Assembly: GCA_019973155.2 (NCBI GenBank)
Contig: BPQB01000007.1
Coordinates: 772,407 to 836,406, forward strand
Origin: Phanerochaete sordida
Taxonomy: Eukaryota > Basidiomycota > Agaricomycetes > Polyporales > Phanerochaetaceae
Reading direction: 5' to 3'
Length of the DNA stretch: 64,000 nt
The translations under genes were made by a program, and so were the position numbers. Positions 10,595 through 22,119 of this stretch are shown in pieces; the first letter of the stretch is position 1, and the number at the start of each line of letters is the position of its first letter. A model generated the notes under the pieces. The model saw nothing but the letters and a program-made list of their open reading frames with translations, was not told the origin of the DNA and did no database searches.

Positions 10595-12729
10595 ATGCTG
10601 ATTGGCTGTGCGCTGGCTGCGACCATGACAGGCGCTTGGCGCCCTGAGTCGACTCTGCCTCGTACCTTCATGCTCTTGCTCAGGAAGCTATCCCGTCATC
10701 TATCCCTGCACAACCGCGTCTTTGCCCGCCCGATATTCACCAGACCCGTTACTCGCTTTCAACCTCCCAAAGAGATGGAGATACGCCTGACAGACGCGGA
10801 GAACGAGATCTGCACACTACTCGATGGCTGTACGAAGTGGATCAAGGAGCAGGAGGGCGTTGAGACATCGTGCAGGATTGCAGGAGGCTGGGTGCGCGAC
10901 AAGGTCAATACCAGACTGACAGTCTGTTCCGGTTTAAATAACCCATTTACTGACCCCGCTCGCGACCCTCATCCAATAGCTGCTGGGCATGCAGAGCAAT
11001 GACATTGACGTCGCACTTGAGGAGATGATGGGTCTTCCTTTCGCGGAGAAGTTCCAAGCGTATTGCCATACGGTGAAGAATATTCCCCTCGCGAAAATCA
11101 CCAAGGTCGAACGCAACCCGGATCGCTCGAAGCACCTTGAGACTGCCAAGGCTACGGTGCTCGATATCGAGCTGGATTTCGTGAACCTACGGAGCGAAGA
11201 GTACGCTGAGGACAGCAGAATACCCACTCAAATTGTAAGCACCTACTCAAGTCCCTTGCTCCTTCGGTGCTGAAGATATACACAGGCGTTTGGTACGCCT
11301 CTACAAGATGCGCTTCGTCGAGACATAACTATCAACGCCCTGTTCTACAATGTACATTCGCGTCAAGTTGAGGACCATACCGAGAAGGTGGGACTCGATT
11401 GCTTCCCTCCATGCGACCGCGCTGACAAGCGTCGTAGTAGGGCCTGCAGGACCTGAAGGATGGTATCATCAGGACGCCGCTAGCCCCCAAAGAGACGTTT
11501 ATGGACGACCCTCTCCGTGTTATCCGTTGCGTGCGCTTTGCAAGCCGCTTCGGCTTTGAAATGGTTTCAGAGCTGCGAGAGGCAGCGAGGGATGCGGAGA
11601 TCCAGGTACGGTAGAGGTTTGGACGCGTCGAAGGTAGCGTGACTGACTTTGAACCCAGCAAGCCTTGCGAACGAAGATCAGCAGAGAACGCGTCGGCGAA
11701 GAGCTGGACAAGATGTTGAAAGGTAAGGAATACAGTAATATAATTCGCTCGACTTGCCTGACTCTCACGTCCAGGCAAGAATGCACTACTTTCCATCGAG
11801 CTTATCACCACACTTGGTCTCTACACTTCGATCTTCTATATCCCCCCAAACGTCGCTCCCGAGCTGTCTGAGCCGCTAGGTCCAGAAGTGCTCGCGTTGG
11901 CGGCTGCTGACATTTTGACGACTCTGACGCGTCCCACGACCGACCTTCCTTCTCTGCATCCTATCCTTGCGGCAGCGGCGACACACGAACCGTCGACGCG
12001 CCAGCGGCTGTATCTCGCGTGCGCACTCACGCCATATCGTGGACTTACCTACGAAGACTCGAAGAAAAAACGGCATCTCGCTGCTGAGGCGGCCATCCGT
12101 GAAGGTACCAAGCTCGGTGCTCAAAATCACTACGTCGATGGTGTTCCCGCGCTTTTTGCCGCTGCGCAGGTGCTTCAGACGCCTACGGCCGGTGGTGAGG
12201 ACGAACGCGCGAGGATAGGTGAGTTGATTCATATTTCAGAGTGTGCAATAGTCTTACTGGATTGTGCCCTTTAGGACTCCTCTTGCGAGAGAAATCCGTG
12301 CACAACCCCCACACGGGATCTTACTGGGCAACTTCGCTGCTCTTCTCTCTAGTGCAAGAGCTGACCGCCTTTTGGGACGCCTCACGCAAGTCGCTCGACG
12401 TGTCCACCGCCGGAGAGCGCGTCGAGGCCTACAACGCGTTCGTCCGCCGGATAGAAGAGCTCAACCTGCCCGCAGCGGTCGACGCGAAGCCTCTTCTGGA
12501 TGGCAACGAGGTCGTCCGCGTGCTCAATGCCGGCCGGCCTGGCGCGTGGATGACCGGCGCGCTCGCGCGTGTCGTCGAGTGGCAGTTGCGGCACCCGGAG
12601 GGCACGAAGGCGCAGTGCGAGGAGTGGCTCCGGGGTGAGCATGCTGCGGGGCGGATCTCCTTCGACGCTGCTCCTGCGAAGCGTGTGCAGAACGATGCAG
12701 GGGCGAAGCAGAAGAAGTCTAAAAAGTGA
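10595..12729 (+). CDS. CCA1: tRNA nucleotidyltransferase (CCA-adding enzyme)
   Basis: Seven exons (10595-10903, 10980-11234, 11286-11387, 11441-11605, 11659-11722, 11775-12218, 12275-12729) encode up to 597 residues. Class II CCA-enzyme signatures are present: RIAGGWVRDK, the NDIDVALEEM metal-binding aspartates, the FGTPLQDALRRDITINALFYN block, GLQDLKDGIIRTPL and DDPLRVIRCVRFASRFGF. A helical C-terminal domain follows and the protein ends in a Lys-rich tail. The N-terminus has in-frame ATGs at 10595, 10625, 10670 and 10778. The segment from 10670 (MLLLRKLSRHLSLHNRVFAR) looks like a mitochondrial presequence, whereas 10778 would give a cytosolic/nuclear form, as known for yeast CCA1. I give the longest frame and cannot say which start dominates. 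Confidence 0.92.
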
Positions 12730-13100
12730 AGGGTGCTTCGGTGATTCGGATAATAGGCGTGTCGGACCCTCTAGCATATCACAGTTGGATCCTCACACGA
12801 GGTTTGAACGTTGTTAAGATCCAATGAAGTCTATTGTGTACAGCTACGAGCAACATTATAGGGGTATGCGTGGTAAGAATCAAGACATGGCATATCGACG
12901 TAGATAGGACTGGAGACTGGTTTTGAGGGATAGCAGCAAATCACAAGCAGAGCGCAGTACAGAGCATACATACAACTGATGTAGGGGGAAAGGGACAATC
13001 ATAAGGTGTCGTTAGGGCATGGAAGTCGTGTGTGCAGGAACTAGACGAGGACATGGTGAGGAAAATGAGGAGAGGGACCCAGTTCTACTGAAGGTCCGGA
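12730..13100. other. Intergenic, convergent 3' flanks
   Basis: Spacer between CCA1 and the minus-strand HMG gene. I see nothing gene-like. Confidence 0.5.
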
Positions 13101-14716
13101 CTAGAGGCGGTGGTGAGAGAAAGATGGGCTCGTAGGAGTGCTAGGATCTTGTATCCACTCGTCGAACAGAGTGTCTGGCGGCGAGAGGGACTCGCCCAGC
13201 GTCTCGATATGATCGACCGAACTGGCGGGCGACGAGTAGCCCGGGGAGAGGTACGAAGCATCTGGACTGCTCAGGCTGGTCCCGGACAGAGGAGACAGCG
13301 AAGCCTCAGGCGAGCTCATCAGGGAAGAGGGGGTATTGTACGGCGACGACATCGATGGCCCTGGACCATTGCCGAACATTGAGACGCCCAGCATGGGCGA
13401 CGACTGAACGTGCAGGGGAGACGCCATGGCGTCGATCGAAGTGTATGGTGCGAGCGGGGAGGTCATGTTGTTGAGTGGCGAGAACTGCTGCAGCGGAGTG
13501 CAGAGCGGGTCTGGCGCGCAGCCGGCCACGAACATGTTCCCGAAGGTAGGATCATAGTCAGGCACGGCAGTACCGAACGATGACAGCCCGAGGACGCCGA
13601 GGTCCCCCATGGGAGGATCAAGCAGACTCTGTTACCGACGCGTGAGAGGCATGTAGGTACGCGACAGGTCAGAGTAACGTACCTCGTCAGATCCAAGCTG
13701 CGATGGCCACGGCGCGTAGATGGAGGGCATCACAGCTTCATCGACGGTCGAGCATGGGGGAACAAACTCGGGCTGGGTGTCGGGCGAATGAGAGGGGGAG
13801 AACTCGAGACCGAGAGCGGAGGGAGGGTGGACAGTGACCGAAGGTGTGTGCGTGGAGCCTCTGCGTGGCTGCTCGCGTGTGCGAGGGGCGATGGGCTGGA
13901 AACGAGAGGACCGGGCGGGTACCTTGGCAGTACGTGTGGAGCGAGAGGCAACGCTGGCGACGGCTTGCTGGTGCTTGAGCATGCCCTGCTGCTCGACATC
14001 GTTCAGGGCCTTGGTCAGGTCTTCCTGTCGATATCCCTGCGCAATGAGGTCGCTGATCATCTGCGCCTTCGCGACCTCTTGGTCACGGTTCGCCTTGGTC
14101 TTGCGCCTCTTGACCTTGCGTTTGCCTGTCGGAGCATACTTGTAGCCGGGATACATCTGCTCGTGCTTCTCCTTGGCAAGCTTAGCCTTCCGTTGGTACT
14201 GGGCCTTCGTCTTCTCGTCCAGCTTCTTCCAACGGATGCCGGCGATGCGACTTATCTGGCGATGATCCTTCTCGACACCTTCGTCTCCCATGTCATGCTT
14301 CCACATCTCGGAGCGGAAGATGATGAAGGCGTTCGACGGACGCGGGATGTGCCCTTCCTTCTTCTTGCGTCCATGCGTGGACGTCGACGAACGCGGCGGC
14401 GCGAAGTCCGAGTCGTCGCTCTGCGGGGAAGAGGGGGGCGAGATCTCTGGGGTTGAGATCGAGGGAGAGGAGGACGCGGTGTCGTATGTGAGCTCTGGGG
14501 TCCGAGGCGAGTCGTCGTAGATGTTGAGCCCGTCGAGGGGAATGGCCTGCACGTCCTCGTCGAGGGTCTCGTACTCTGCAGCCAAATCGAGCAGGTCAGC
14601 GCTGCCGCGGAGGTGGACCCACAGAGGCAAATCAGCGCGCAAACACACGAACCTGGATCGGCGGGCGGGCGGTTGAGCAGCCGTCGGGAGCGGCGAGCGT
14701 TGCGGACAGCGGGCAT
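13101..14716 (-). CDS. HMG-box transcription factor (MATA/SOX-like), copy 1
   Basis: Three exons (14716-14653, 14575-13683, 13628-13101) encode 494 residues. A single HMG box starts at IPRPSNAFIIFRSEMW and runs through ISRIAGIRWKKLDEKTK and YQRKAKLAKEKHEQMYPGYK, followed by the basic run GKRKVKRRKTK. This is the MATA/SOX sequence-specific class that bends DNA in the minor groove. N-terminal to it is a Ser/Asp-rich acidic segment, and the C-terminal half is Ser/Pro-rich, typical of activation regions. A TATA-like TATAAG lies on the minus strand at 14825-14830. Basidiomycete members of this class control mating and fruiting, but the specific role here is unknown. A second, divergent HMG gene lies at 53.3 kb. 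Confidence 0.88.
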
Positions 14717-15903
14717 GGCAGTCGTGGGCGATGAGAGGGCGTAGAGGTGGGCAGAGCTGACTCTGAGAGGTGAAAGAAGAGGGCTCGAGGGGACACTGTT
14801 CCTGGGACGCGCCCCCGAGCCCTACTTATATCATACCCACAAAAAGACGTCGACAGTTGACATTGACGAGGTGAGAGCCAGGACATAACGTTCACTGGTC
14901 GGCGCCACATGTTGGGCATGAGGGATTAATTTCCCGGCGAAAGACCACCTTATGGGGACACCGCCCGCCGATAGGTCTTGTTCTGGCAATCATGCCGGAC
15001 GTTAGCGACGCTGAGCAGGTCGGTGGTTTCTAACGGGACGCACCTAGTGCCCAGGAACAGTCTCCCAGGTCCCAGAGTATAAGGACGTAGCTAGTTTGAC
15101 AGATTTGTTCCAGCGGTCGTGACCGCTTGGAACCAAGAGCTACTGCTACTTGCGCGCGAAAAATAAAATAAAACGAAAACGAAGGTCACGGATGCCGTCC
15201 CGCCGGCCAAGATATTCTAGTATCGGAAGTCTCCCGGCCGGGCAGGGCGAACCTTGTCGTGCTCAATTCAGTCGCGATGAGCCTCCCGCCTCAAACCCGG
15301 CGGCGCGTGTAGCTAAGCATCAGACCCTGCCGGGATCGCACCTCATGAATCTGACCACAAGGTGGGCTTAGCGGGGTGTTCGTCGCGCACTTCGCGTCCA
15401 GCAATTCGGTAGTAAGTCACCGAGCGGTTAGCTCCGCATTGCCATGGATCATACCCCCTTCCCTAGCCACTGGCACATCCGCGAAATTTCGTCAGCCGAA
15501 CAGTGTGCACAGCCGCTGGACTTATCTGCTATGTATCGGTTCATATCTCTTGCCCCCACCAGTTGCCTTTCCGTGCAGATGTTCCTACTCGTTGCATCCT
15601 CGCACCTGAACCAGCTGAGTGTACAATGCCTCTCGTCCCAGGATGGACAATGGCTAGCGATGTTCCCACCGTCATGATGGTCTTCATGTATACACGACCA
15701 AACAGTGCTCCAAACACCTCACCTCGCTTGCGAAGCTTTTCGTGCCAACCTAGGCCGTATATGTCGTCCCGGCGTGTGCGTCTTGAAGACAATGCAGTCT
15801 CGATTGGGCGGATGATCGCCACCCGCAAGATAGTTCCTGGCACCGCGCAGTAGCAGCCCCACGGCTGACAGCCAAAACGTAAGTGAAGCCAGTGCCCCCG
15901 GCC
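14717..15903. other. Intergenic, upstream of HMG factor 1
   Basis: This 1.2 kb spacer contains the HMG gene promoter (TATA-like element at 14825-14830) and the ROK1 3' flank. Short frames here, including a 100-codon minus-strand one at 15541-15843, have no recognisable similarity and are not called. Confidence 0.5.
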
Positions 15904-18138
15904 CTACTCCGCGTCCTCTCCGACGTCCGACGCCTTCCCTTCGTCGCGCTGCCGGCGAGCAGGCTGCATCGCCCGCTCCTTGCGCCTCTGCGAGCCCTTG
16001 ATCATGTCCCTGCGTAACACACGGTGCACATCAGCCCGGCGTGTCTCCAGATACGACGGACCGGCCTGGGCAGCGCCCGAGGCCCAGGCGGAGTGGCACT
16101 GGCACGCACCTCTTCTTGATCGCGTCCTGCCTGCCGATCCGGCGCGCAGCGTTGACCGCATCCGCACGCTTCACCTTGCCCATCTCGCGCCGCTTCATCT
16201 TGGACGGCTTGGGCAGCTTGAGGATCCAATCTGGCACGGTCGACCCGGATTGGAGGATGACGTTCGCGATGCTGCGTGGCAGATTGAAATGGAGGTCAGG
16301 GCGGTTCTCGAGCGAGCACCATCACCGATGATGTGCAGACGGAAAACACGCACGTCTTCAAGAACGGGGCGTCTTCGTCTGTGAAGTACGTGACGGCCTT
16401 ACCCTCTCTGCCCGCGCGTCCGGTACGACCTGCACGCGTGTGTCAGTCACATTGCCGTGCTCTCCACTCGGCTACGCACCGATGCGGTGAACGTAGCTTT
16501 GCACGCTTTGAGGGAAATCATAGTTGATGACCTCGCGCACGCCCTTGAAGTCCATGCCACGCGCCATTACCTCGGTCGTCACCATCACCCAACTCTCGCC
16601 CTTGCGCATGCGCGACACGGCGTCTTCTCGCTCCTTCTTGCTCATGCCCGCGTGTAAGCAGTCGACATTCTGGACGCCGCTCAGCACGAGCTCTTCGGCG
16701 AGCGATGATGCACGAGGCTGCGTCGACACGAACACCAGGACCGGCGGGTTATACGGCTGGGCCAGATACTGCAGCAATGTAGGCAGTTTCGAGGAATCGT
16801 CGTGCACGTAGGTCAGCGATTGGGCGATTAGCGGAAGCGGGGTATCCCTGAGCAGCGTCAGCCGCTACAAGCTTTCCACAGAAGCAGCTCACGCACTTGA
16901 GACCGACGACGACCCTGATGGGATCCGTCAACATGTCCATGGCTATCTTCTCCGCATTCGCGGGAAGCGTTGCGCTGAAGACCGCCTTCTGCACGCGAGG
17001 ATGGCTGCAGGCGGCTACGACCTCTCGGACTTGCTCCAGGAACTCAGGGTCGAGCATTCGATCGGCCTCGTCAAGCACAAGATGCCTCACGCTTGAGGCG
17101 AGTCAGCGGTCAGCCGGTCACAAGCCCCAGTTCACCGAGCACACTCACTTGCTCAACTCGAGGTTACCTGACTGCAGGGCGGCGACCATGCGCAAGGGTG
17201 TGCTGATGATGATGTCTATCCCGCGTGTCAGCCTGCCACTCGCCGCTGCTCCCCACGCATCGACTCACCCACTTTATCGCGCACGTTCTTGTCCGCAAGC
17301 GTCGCCGCGGTCGCTTTGCTGAACAGCACTATCCGCCACTTGCGCCCCTGCGCGAGCTTCAGGCACTCGTTGTGTATTTGGTGTGCCAGCTCGCGCGTGG
17401 GCGCGAGCACCAAAGCGCGCACGCCGCGTCCGTGTTCAGGGTTTGAGCCAGAGTTGGGCGCGGCAAGCGAGGCGAAGAGCGGGAGGAGGTACGAGAGTGT
17501 TTTGCCCGTTCCTGTGGGTGATATCGCAGCGAGGTCGCGGTGCTACGCGAGGTACATCTCATGAGTACCGTAGCATCGGAAATACTGTCCACACTCACTT
17601 CCAGGAGGATAGGCACGCCATGGGCCTGAATGCCGGTCGGCTGCTTGTACCCGCTTGCCTCCAAGTTCTGCAGCAGCCTGCTCGGGATATTGTACTTGCT
17701 GCCCAGTTCGGCAAAGGTATACAGAGCTTCTGGTACGTTGTTCCCCTTCGCCGTGACCCGCTGCCGAGGCACAGAGCTTGACGGCTCGCCCTCCTCTGGT
17801 GCTCCGACATTCTCGGCGTCCTCGTCCACGTCCATGTCCTCGTCTAGACGTGCCTTCTTCGCCTTATGCTGCGAGTCGCCGTCGGTCTTCCGCTTTGCAG
17901 AGCCGCCCTGGGCATACTTGAAGAAGTCAAGCTCCGTAGGGAGCTCGCCGTCCGTGGCGGGCTTCGCCACGCCCTTGCCCTTGTCTTGGCTTTTAGATTT
18001 CTGCAGGGAAAGTAAGGACTGGGGAACGTAGTCCAGCAGAAGTATAGCGCCACGTACATCAAATAGCTGCACGTCCTTCTTGAACCGCTTCTTGTCGAAC
18101 AGAGCACCTCCGCGCGAGAGTAGGTGGAACGCTTCCAT
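15904..18138 (-). CDS. ROK1: DEAD-box RNA helicase ROK1 (DDX52 type)
   Basis: Nine exons, about 575 residues. The first exon begins MEAFHLLSRGGALFDKKRFKKD at 18138. Helicase motifs in order are the Q-motif region (YNIPSRLLQNLEASGYKQPT), I (SPTGTGKT), Ia (APTRELAHQI), II (DEAD within LVLDEADRML), III (SAT), IV-V (HAGMSKKERE, TTEVMARGMDF) and VI (HRIGRTGRAGR). The tail is Lys/Arg-rich. Rok1 works in 40S subunit biogenesis, releasing U3-linked snR30 and pre-rRNA contacts in the nucleolus. The first intron (18001-18057, 57 nt) is in-frame and open, so its removal rests on splice signals and the family N-terminus. A short intron splits motif VI (HRIG/RTGR). Confidence 0.93.
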
Positions 18139-18605
18139 CACGAACGGAAGCCCGGAAAGTCGTGCGAATGGATAGTGTTGTGTGCTGCAGTCACTGACGC
18201 AGTAGAATGGTAGCCAGGTAATCCAGCAGGAGGCAGGTATAGCAGGCCAAGGCGGCGAGAGGGTATCTGGAGTGATAGGACCGAGTGCAGTCCGCTCAGA
18301 AAAGTTATGGGCGTCAACATCCAACGACCTTTCGGGCGCCAATCAAGTCCTCGGGCGAGCGGCGGGAGGCGGACGCTTTGTCTCTTGCTCCTCGCCGCCG
18401 CCGCCGCCGCCGCAACGTTCACGGACATGTTTGAGGTATAGTACAAGCGCAGATGGAGCTGGCATTACTGTTCACTACGGGGAGTGGGTATGTTCTATCT
18501 AAAAGCCTAATAACCGATCGCACATCCTCGCCCGCCCCACCATTAGCGGCCCCAGGCTCTGGCAACCCGCCCTAAATCCAGCGAAAATACAACAACAGCC
18601 ACGTT
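18139..18605. other. Intergenic, ROK1 upstream / ERG5 3' flank
   Basis: Contains a short GCC trinucleotide run at about 18395-18413. No gene seen. Confidence 0.5.
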
Positions 18606-20305
18606 TTACGCGTGCTGGCGCGGGCTGAGCTTGAGCTTGCAGCCGTCCTGCGGGAACAGCGTCGCGATGATCTGCACCTTCTCGCTCAGCGGCGTCACCT
18701 CGTGCTCCCAGTTCAGCAGCACCGCCGCGTCCGCGAGCACGAGCGCGATGTTCATCATCGCGTACTCGATCCCGATGCACTTGTGCGGGCCGCTGCCGAA
18801 GACGAGGTAGTTGCGCGGGTTCGTGTTCGCGCTGCTGTTCGGGTCGAGCCACCGCTCGGGCAGGAAGGCCTCCGGGTCCGGGAACACCTCCGGGTCGTGC
18901 AGCGCGTTGTAGAACGACGGGATGACCATGCTGCCCGACGGCACGGTGTAGTCCGCAGAGATCGGGAACGCCTTCGTCGTCTTGTACGGCACCATCGTCA
19001 CTGGCGGCTTGACACGGAGCGTCTCCTTCACCATCGCGCGCAGGTACGGCATCTCGTCCATCATCTCGAGGGTCAGCGGCTTCTCGTAGTCGCCGGCACG
19101 GACGCGCTCCTGTTCCTCGCGAACCTTGGCCAAGACCTCCGGGTGGTCCGCCAGGTGCTGGAAGCCGTAGATGAGACCGCTCGACATGGCGTCCTGGCTG
19201 GCGAAGAGGAACGAGAAGACGACCATGGCCATCTCGTGGTCGCTGAACTCGCGGCGGCCCTTGTACGCGGGGTCGTTGAGGATCGTGACCCACTCCTCGA
19301 GCATGCACTCGGGCGGGTTGCCGGCCGCGACGCTCTCCTTGGACTTGCAAGCGGCGAGCTCGAGCCACTTCATCGCGGCCTTGCGCGCCTGGATCGCGGC
19401 GTAGACTTTGGTGCCGGGGACCGCGAGCGGGAAGTTGACGAGCTCGAGCGCAACAGTGATCATCCAGTACTTGTCGGAAATCTCCTTGGCGCCGTGCTCA
19501 GGAATGTGGTTTCCGCAGAAGACGCGAAGCGAGGTCTCCATGTTGAGCTCGCGCGCAGTCATCATGATCGGCTTAGCCGATGGGTCCTTGGCAGCCTCGG
19601 CCAGCCATTTGGCGAAGTACTTGCGGGTGATCACGTCCTGGATGTTGAGGTAGAGGCTACGTCCGACGGTGAGCATGAATCGCGTACAGACTTTGCAGAA
19701 TACATACCCGAGGGCCTTGCGAGTGAAGAGTTGGTTGAGTCCACGGCGGTACTCGACGTGCTCCTTGCCGGTAAGGAAGACCCTGGGAATTCCTATCAGC
19801 GCTCATGTTCACGTCAGCAAGCGTAGAAGGGGTACCAACCAGTTGTTAGGGAGAATAATCTGCTTCGCCGAGTGGACAAGGCAGGGTTCAGCGTAGGTAG
19901 GAGAGTTCAGGATCTTCCTGGCATATTCCGTCGTAGACGCCATCACGATGAAACTGGACCACGGCGCGTCAGGGAAAGCGGGACGCGCATAGAATGCTGC
20001 GCGACATACATGTTGAACACGCTAATCGCGCTCAGCGCGCCCGAATTCCATTGCTTCATGTAGCCCTCCATCGTGGGCTTCATCGAGTCCGCAAACTTGC
20101 CGATGAGCGGAATGGTCCAGTTGTCACCAGGGAGGTGGCGCTTCTTGTAGCGGTAGACGGTCTGTTCGAGGATGAGGAGCGAGAGAACAATGGCAGCTGT
20201 GGTGTAGAACCAGCTGCCGGAGGGGAGGACGCCATTGAACGCGGGGGCGTCGGCAGAGTCGCGAGAGGAGAGGACAGACGGGAATGCCGCCTGTGAGGAT
20301 GCCAT
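18606..20305 (-). CDS. ERG5: Sterol C-22 desaturase, cytochrome P450 CYP61
   Basis: Four exons (20305-20010, 19953-19840, 19782-19708, 19656-18606) encode 511 residues. An N-terminal membrane anchor (TTAAIVLSLLILEQTVY) is followed by KRHLPGDNWTIPLIGKF. The I-helix is FASQDAMSSGLIYGFQHLAD, the K-helix is KETLRVKPP and the heme-binding loop is FGSGPHKCIGIEYA with the axial cysteine. FASQDA and PLIGKF are diagnostic for CYP61, which introduces the C22-23 double bond in ergosterol synthesis in the endoplasmic reticulum. Length matches the family. Confidence 0.95.
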
Positions 20306-20685
20306 GGCGAAGGACTGTGGGGCGTGCTCGTTGTCTCGCGCGGTGAAGACGCGTGGATGGACGGCGACGAGTGCACGGCTGAGGCTCTGGGGATGGAGGG
20401 AGCTGGAGAGAGCAGTCGCGGGGCAACTTCCAACAGGGAAAATACCAGTGGGTCGATTCTCAGAGCCTCTGACAAGCCGTCTATTACGTTATCCTCACCC
20501 GGCCTTCTCGGTCCCCAAATCCGCTTCCAGGCCCGGCGCCTCGGGCTTGGTCTTCGAGTCTCGACAACGACGACGGCGGCGCGGGTATGGTCAAGAAATT
20601 ACGATGCGTATGCTACAACACAAGGGGGTGATATGTTTACAGGTGACAGTGTCCATCCACGCGCGATTCTGTCCATGCTGCTGAC
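20306..20685. other. Intergenic, ERG5 upstream region
   Basis: 380 bp between the LEA-like gene and the ERG5 start. I recognise no sterol-response element with confidence. Confidence 0.45.
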
Positions 20686-21365
20686 CTACTTTCGCAGCTC
20701 CTTCTTGACGTCGGCCTTGAAGTCCTCCTTGCCCTCGCGAGCACCAGCAGCTGCCTGTTCCAGCTGTCAGCGGGACATATCGACGACATGGGTTCATGGA
20801 TAACCCACCTGGTTCGCTTTCTGCCTGGCAACTTCCGCTGTCTCCTTCGTCTGCTGCGCCGTCTCCGCGGACTTTGTGCCTGCACGCCAAGAGTCGGTCC
20901 AAGCTACGCGTGTGCTCGTGATCGTGCGGACTCACCAACGGTCTCCTTCGTCTGCGCGGTCACTTGCTCTCCGGTCTCGATTGCGGAGGCCAGTCCCTTG
21001 CCGACACCCTTGTTGACCTTGTCGGCCGCTTCGGAGACGCTTCCGGCACCTGTCCCTCCGCGGTTAGACTGCGCAGCTTGATTTCTGGACTACAAGGTCG
21101 CTCACCGATGGTCTGCTTGGTCGTCTCCGTTGCCTGCTCGCCCTTTTCGATGGCGCTGGCGAGGGTCTTGCCGACCTTGATGTTAACCTGGAATACTCCG
21201 TCAGCCCAGTACGATGCATGCACTACGGCAAGCGGGACGCACGTCCGAGGCAACCTTCTTGGCCTTTTCCGTCACCGACTCCGCGGCAAACGGCGTGGTG
21301 TGGAACGTCCTGGAGGACGAGGCCAGGATAGCGCGCGAGGAAGATGCAATTGCTGACCGGAACAT
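20686..21365 (-). CDS. Small mitochondrial LEA-like repeat protein
   Basis: Five exons (21365-21243, 21187-21106, 21049-20936, 20879-20809, 20754-20686) encode 152 residues. The N-terminus MFRSAIASSSRAILASSSRT with following FHTTPFAAE is a strong mitochondrial targeting presequence. The mature part is highly charged and Ala/Lys/Glu/Thr-rich with a repeated unit: VGKTLASAIEKGEQATETTK in exon 2 and VGKGLASAIETGEQVTAQTK in exon 3. Two further degenerate TK-ET-A units follow. Such amphipathic 11-mer-like repeats resemble group 3 late-embryogenesis-abundant proteins, which protect membranes and proteins during desiccation. Assignment rests on composition, not a catalytic motif. A TATATA element lies at 21449-21454, about 85 bp upstream of the start. 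Confidence 0.75.
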
Positions 21366-21716
21366 TGTGTATGATATCGAGGGATGAAAGGGTCGTTTAG
21401 GTGCTGCTAGTTCGAATGCAGGAGCGAGGGTGTTGGGCCCGTTCGCTGTATATAAAGAGTCCCCGCGCGTATGACGTCGGTCTGCACGCCTCCGTAGGTG
21501 GAGCATCCTCGCGTTGGTGCGTGGAACGGTTCACACCACATCACAGATCGCTCTAGCCTCTCCAGGCACTTGACCATTGTACTGCACACGCGTCACCACT
21601 GCATATGCTTCGCGTTAATGGATGTCACGAATCCAACGTTGCTCTAACGAACTGATAATAGGTGGGTTGGGAGGGCTCAATCAATTCGAGATTACCTAAA
21701 ACACGGACGGTCTTAT
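21366..21716. promoter_or_regulatory. Promoter region of the LEA-like gene
   Basis: Contains TTATATA on the minus strand at about 21449-21455. Otherwise featureless up to tRNA-Gln. Confidence 0.45.
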
Positions 21717-21798
21717 GGCACTATAGTGTAGTGGTTATCACTCAGGATTTTGATGTCATTCGATTTCCTGGAACCCAGGTTCGAACCCTGGTAGTGCC
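21717..21798 (+). tRNA. tRNA-Gln (anticodon TTG), with short intron
   Basis: The acceptor arm is GGCACTA/TAGTGCC, the anticodon stem CAGGA/TCCTG with loop giving TTG (21750-21752), and the T-arm CCAGG-TTCGAAC-CCTGG. An 11-nt intron (21754-21764) interrupts the loop after base 37. The discriminator base is T at 21799. Confidence 0.92.
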
Positions 21799-21799
21799 T

Positions 21800-22119
21800 T
21801 TAGTTTTTGCTCCGTGACCTGTTTGTTGGTGGTCATCGATTCAGATTATTCAAGAGTTTTTGAGACTAAACGGTCGTGGTTTCCTAGCGGTTAACGTGGT
21901 TTGGGCTGCAGGTTACGTTTTTTGACAGGCTTGGCTCTGCGGTCCCTCAGCTTATTGTATTAAATTATCAATCTGGGTGCTTTTGCCCGTACTATCAGTT
22001 AATTTGAACGTAGTATGTGGCGCACGGCTCGCATGGCTCCTCCGATGCTGATATTCTCTGAAGCTAACCACACCCTACTTTGAGGGTTGCACAGTACATT
22101 CCATCTCTAAATGCTATAG
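21800..22119. other. Intergenic after tRNA-Gln
   Basis: 320 bp, AT-richer, with a T-rich stretch right after the tRNA that can serve as the Pol III terminator. No other element seen. Confidence 0.45.

Noticed and set aside
15541..15843. Minus-strand 100-codon frame upstream of the HMG factor 1 gene
   Set aside because: No recognisable domain, no paralogue, no splice partners, and it lies in a promoter-like spacer. Length alone is not evidence in GC-rich DNA.
18612..19826. 404-codon plus-strand frame opposite ERG5
   Set aside because: It is a mirror of the GC-rich P450 coding sequence; Arg/His/Val/Leu-rich translation is typical of antisense shadow frames.
21860..21960. A second tRNA-like segment after tRNA-Gln (tcctagcggtta D-arm-like)
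   Set aside because: It has no B-box/T-arm, and no acceptor pairing could be found.
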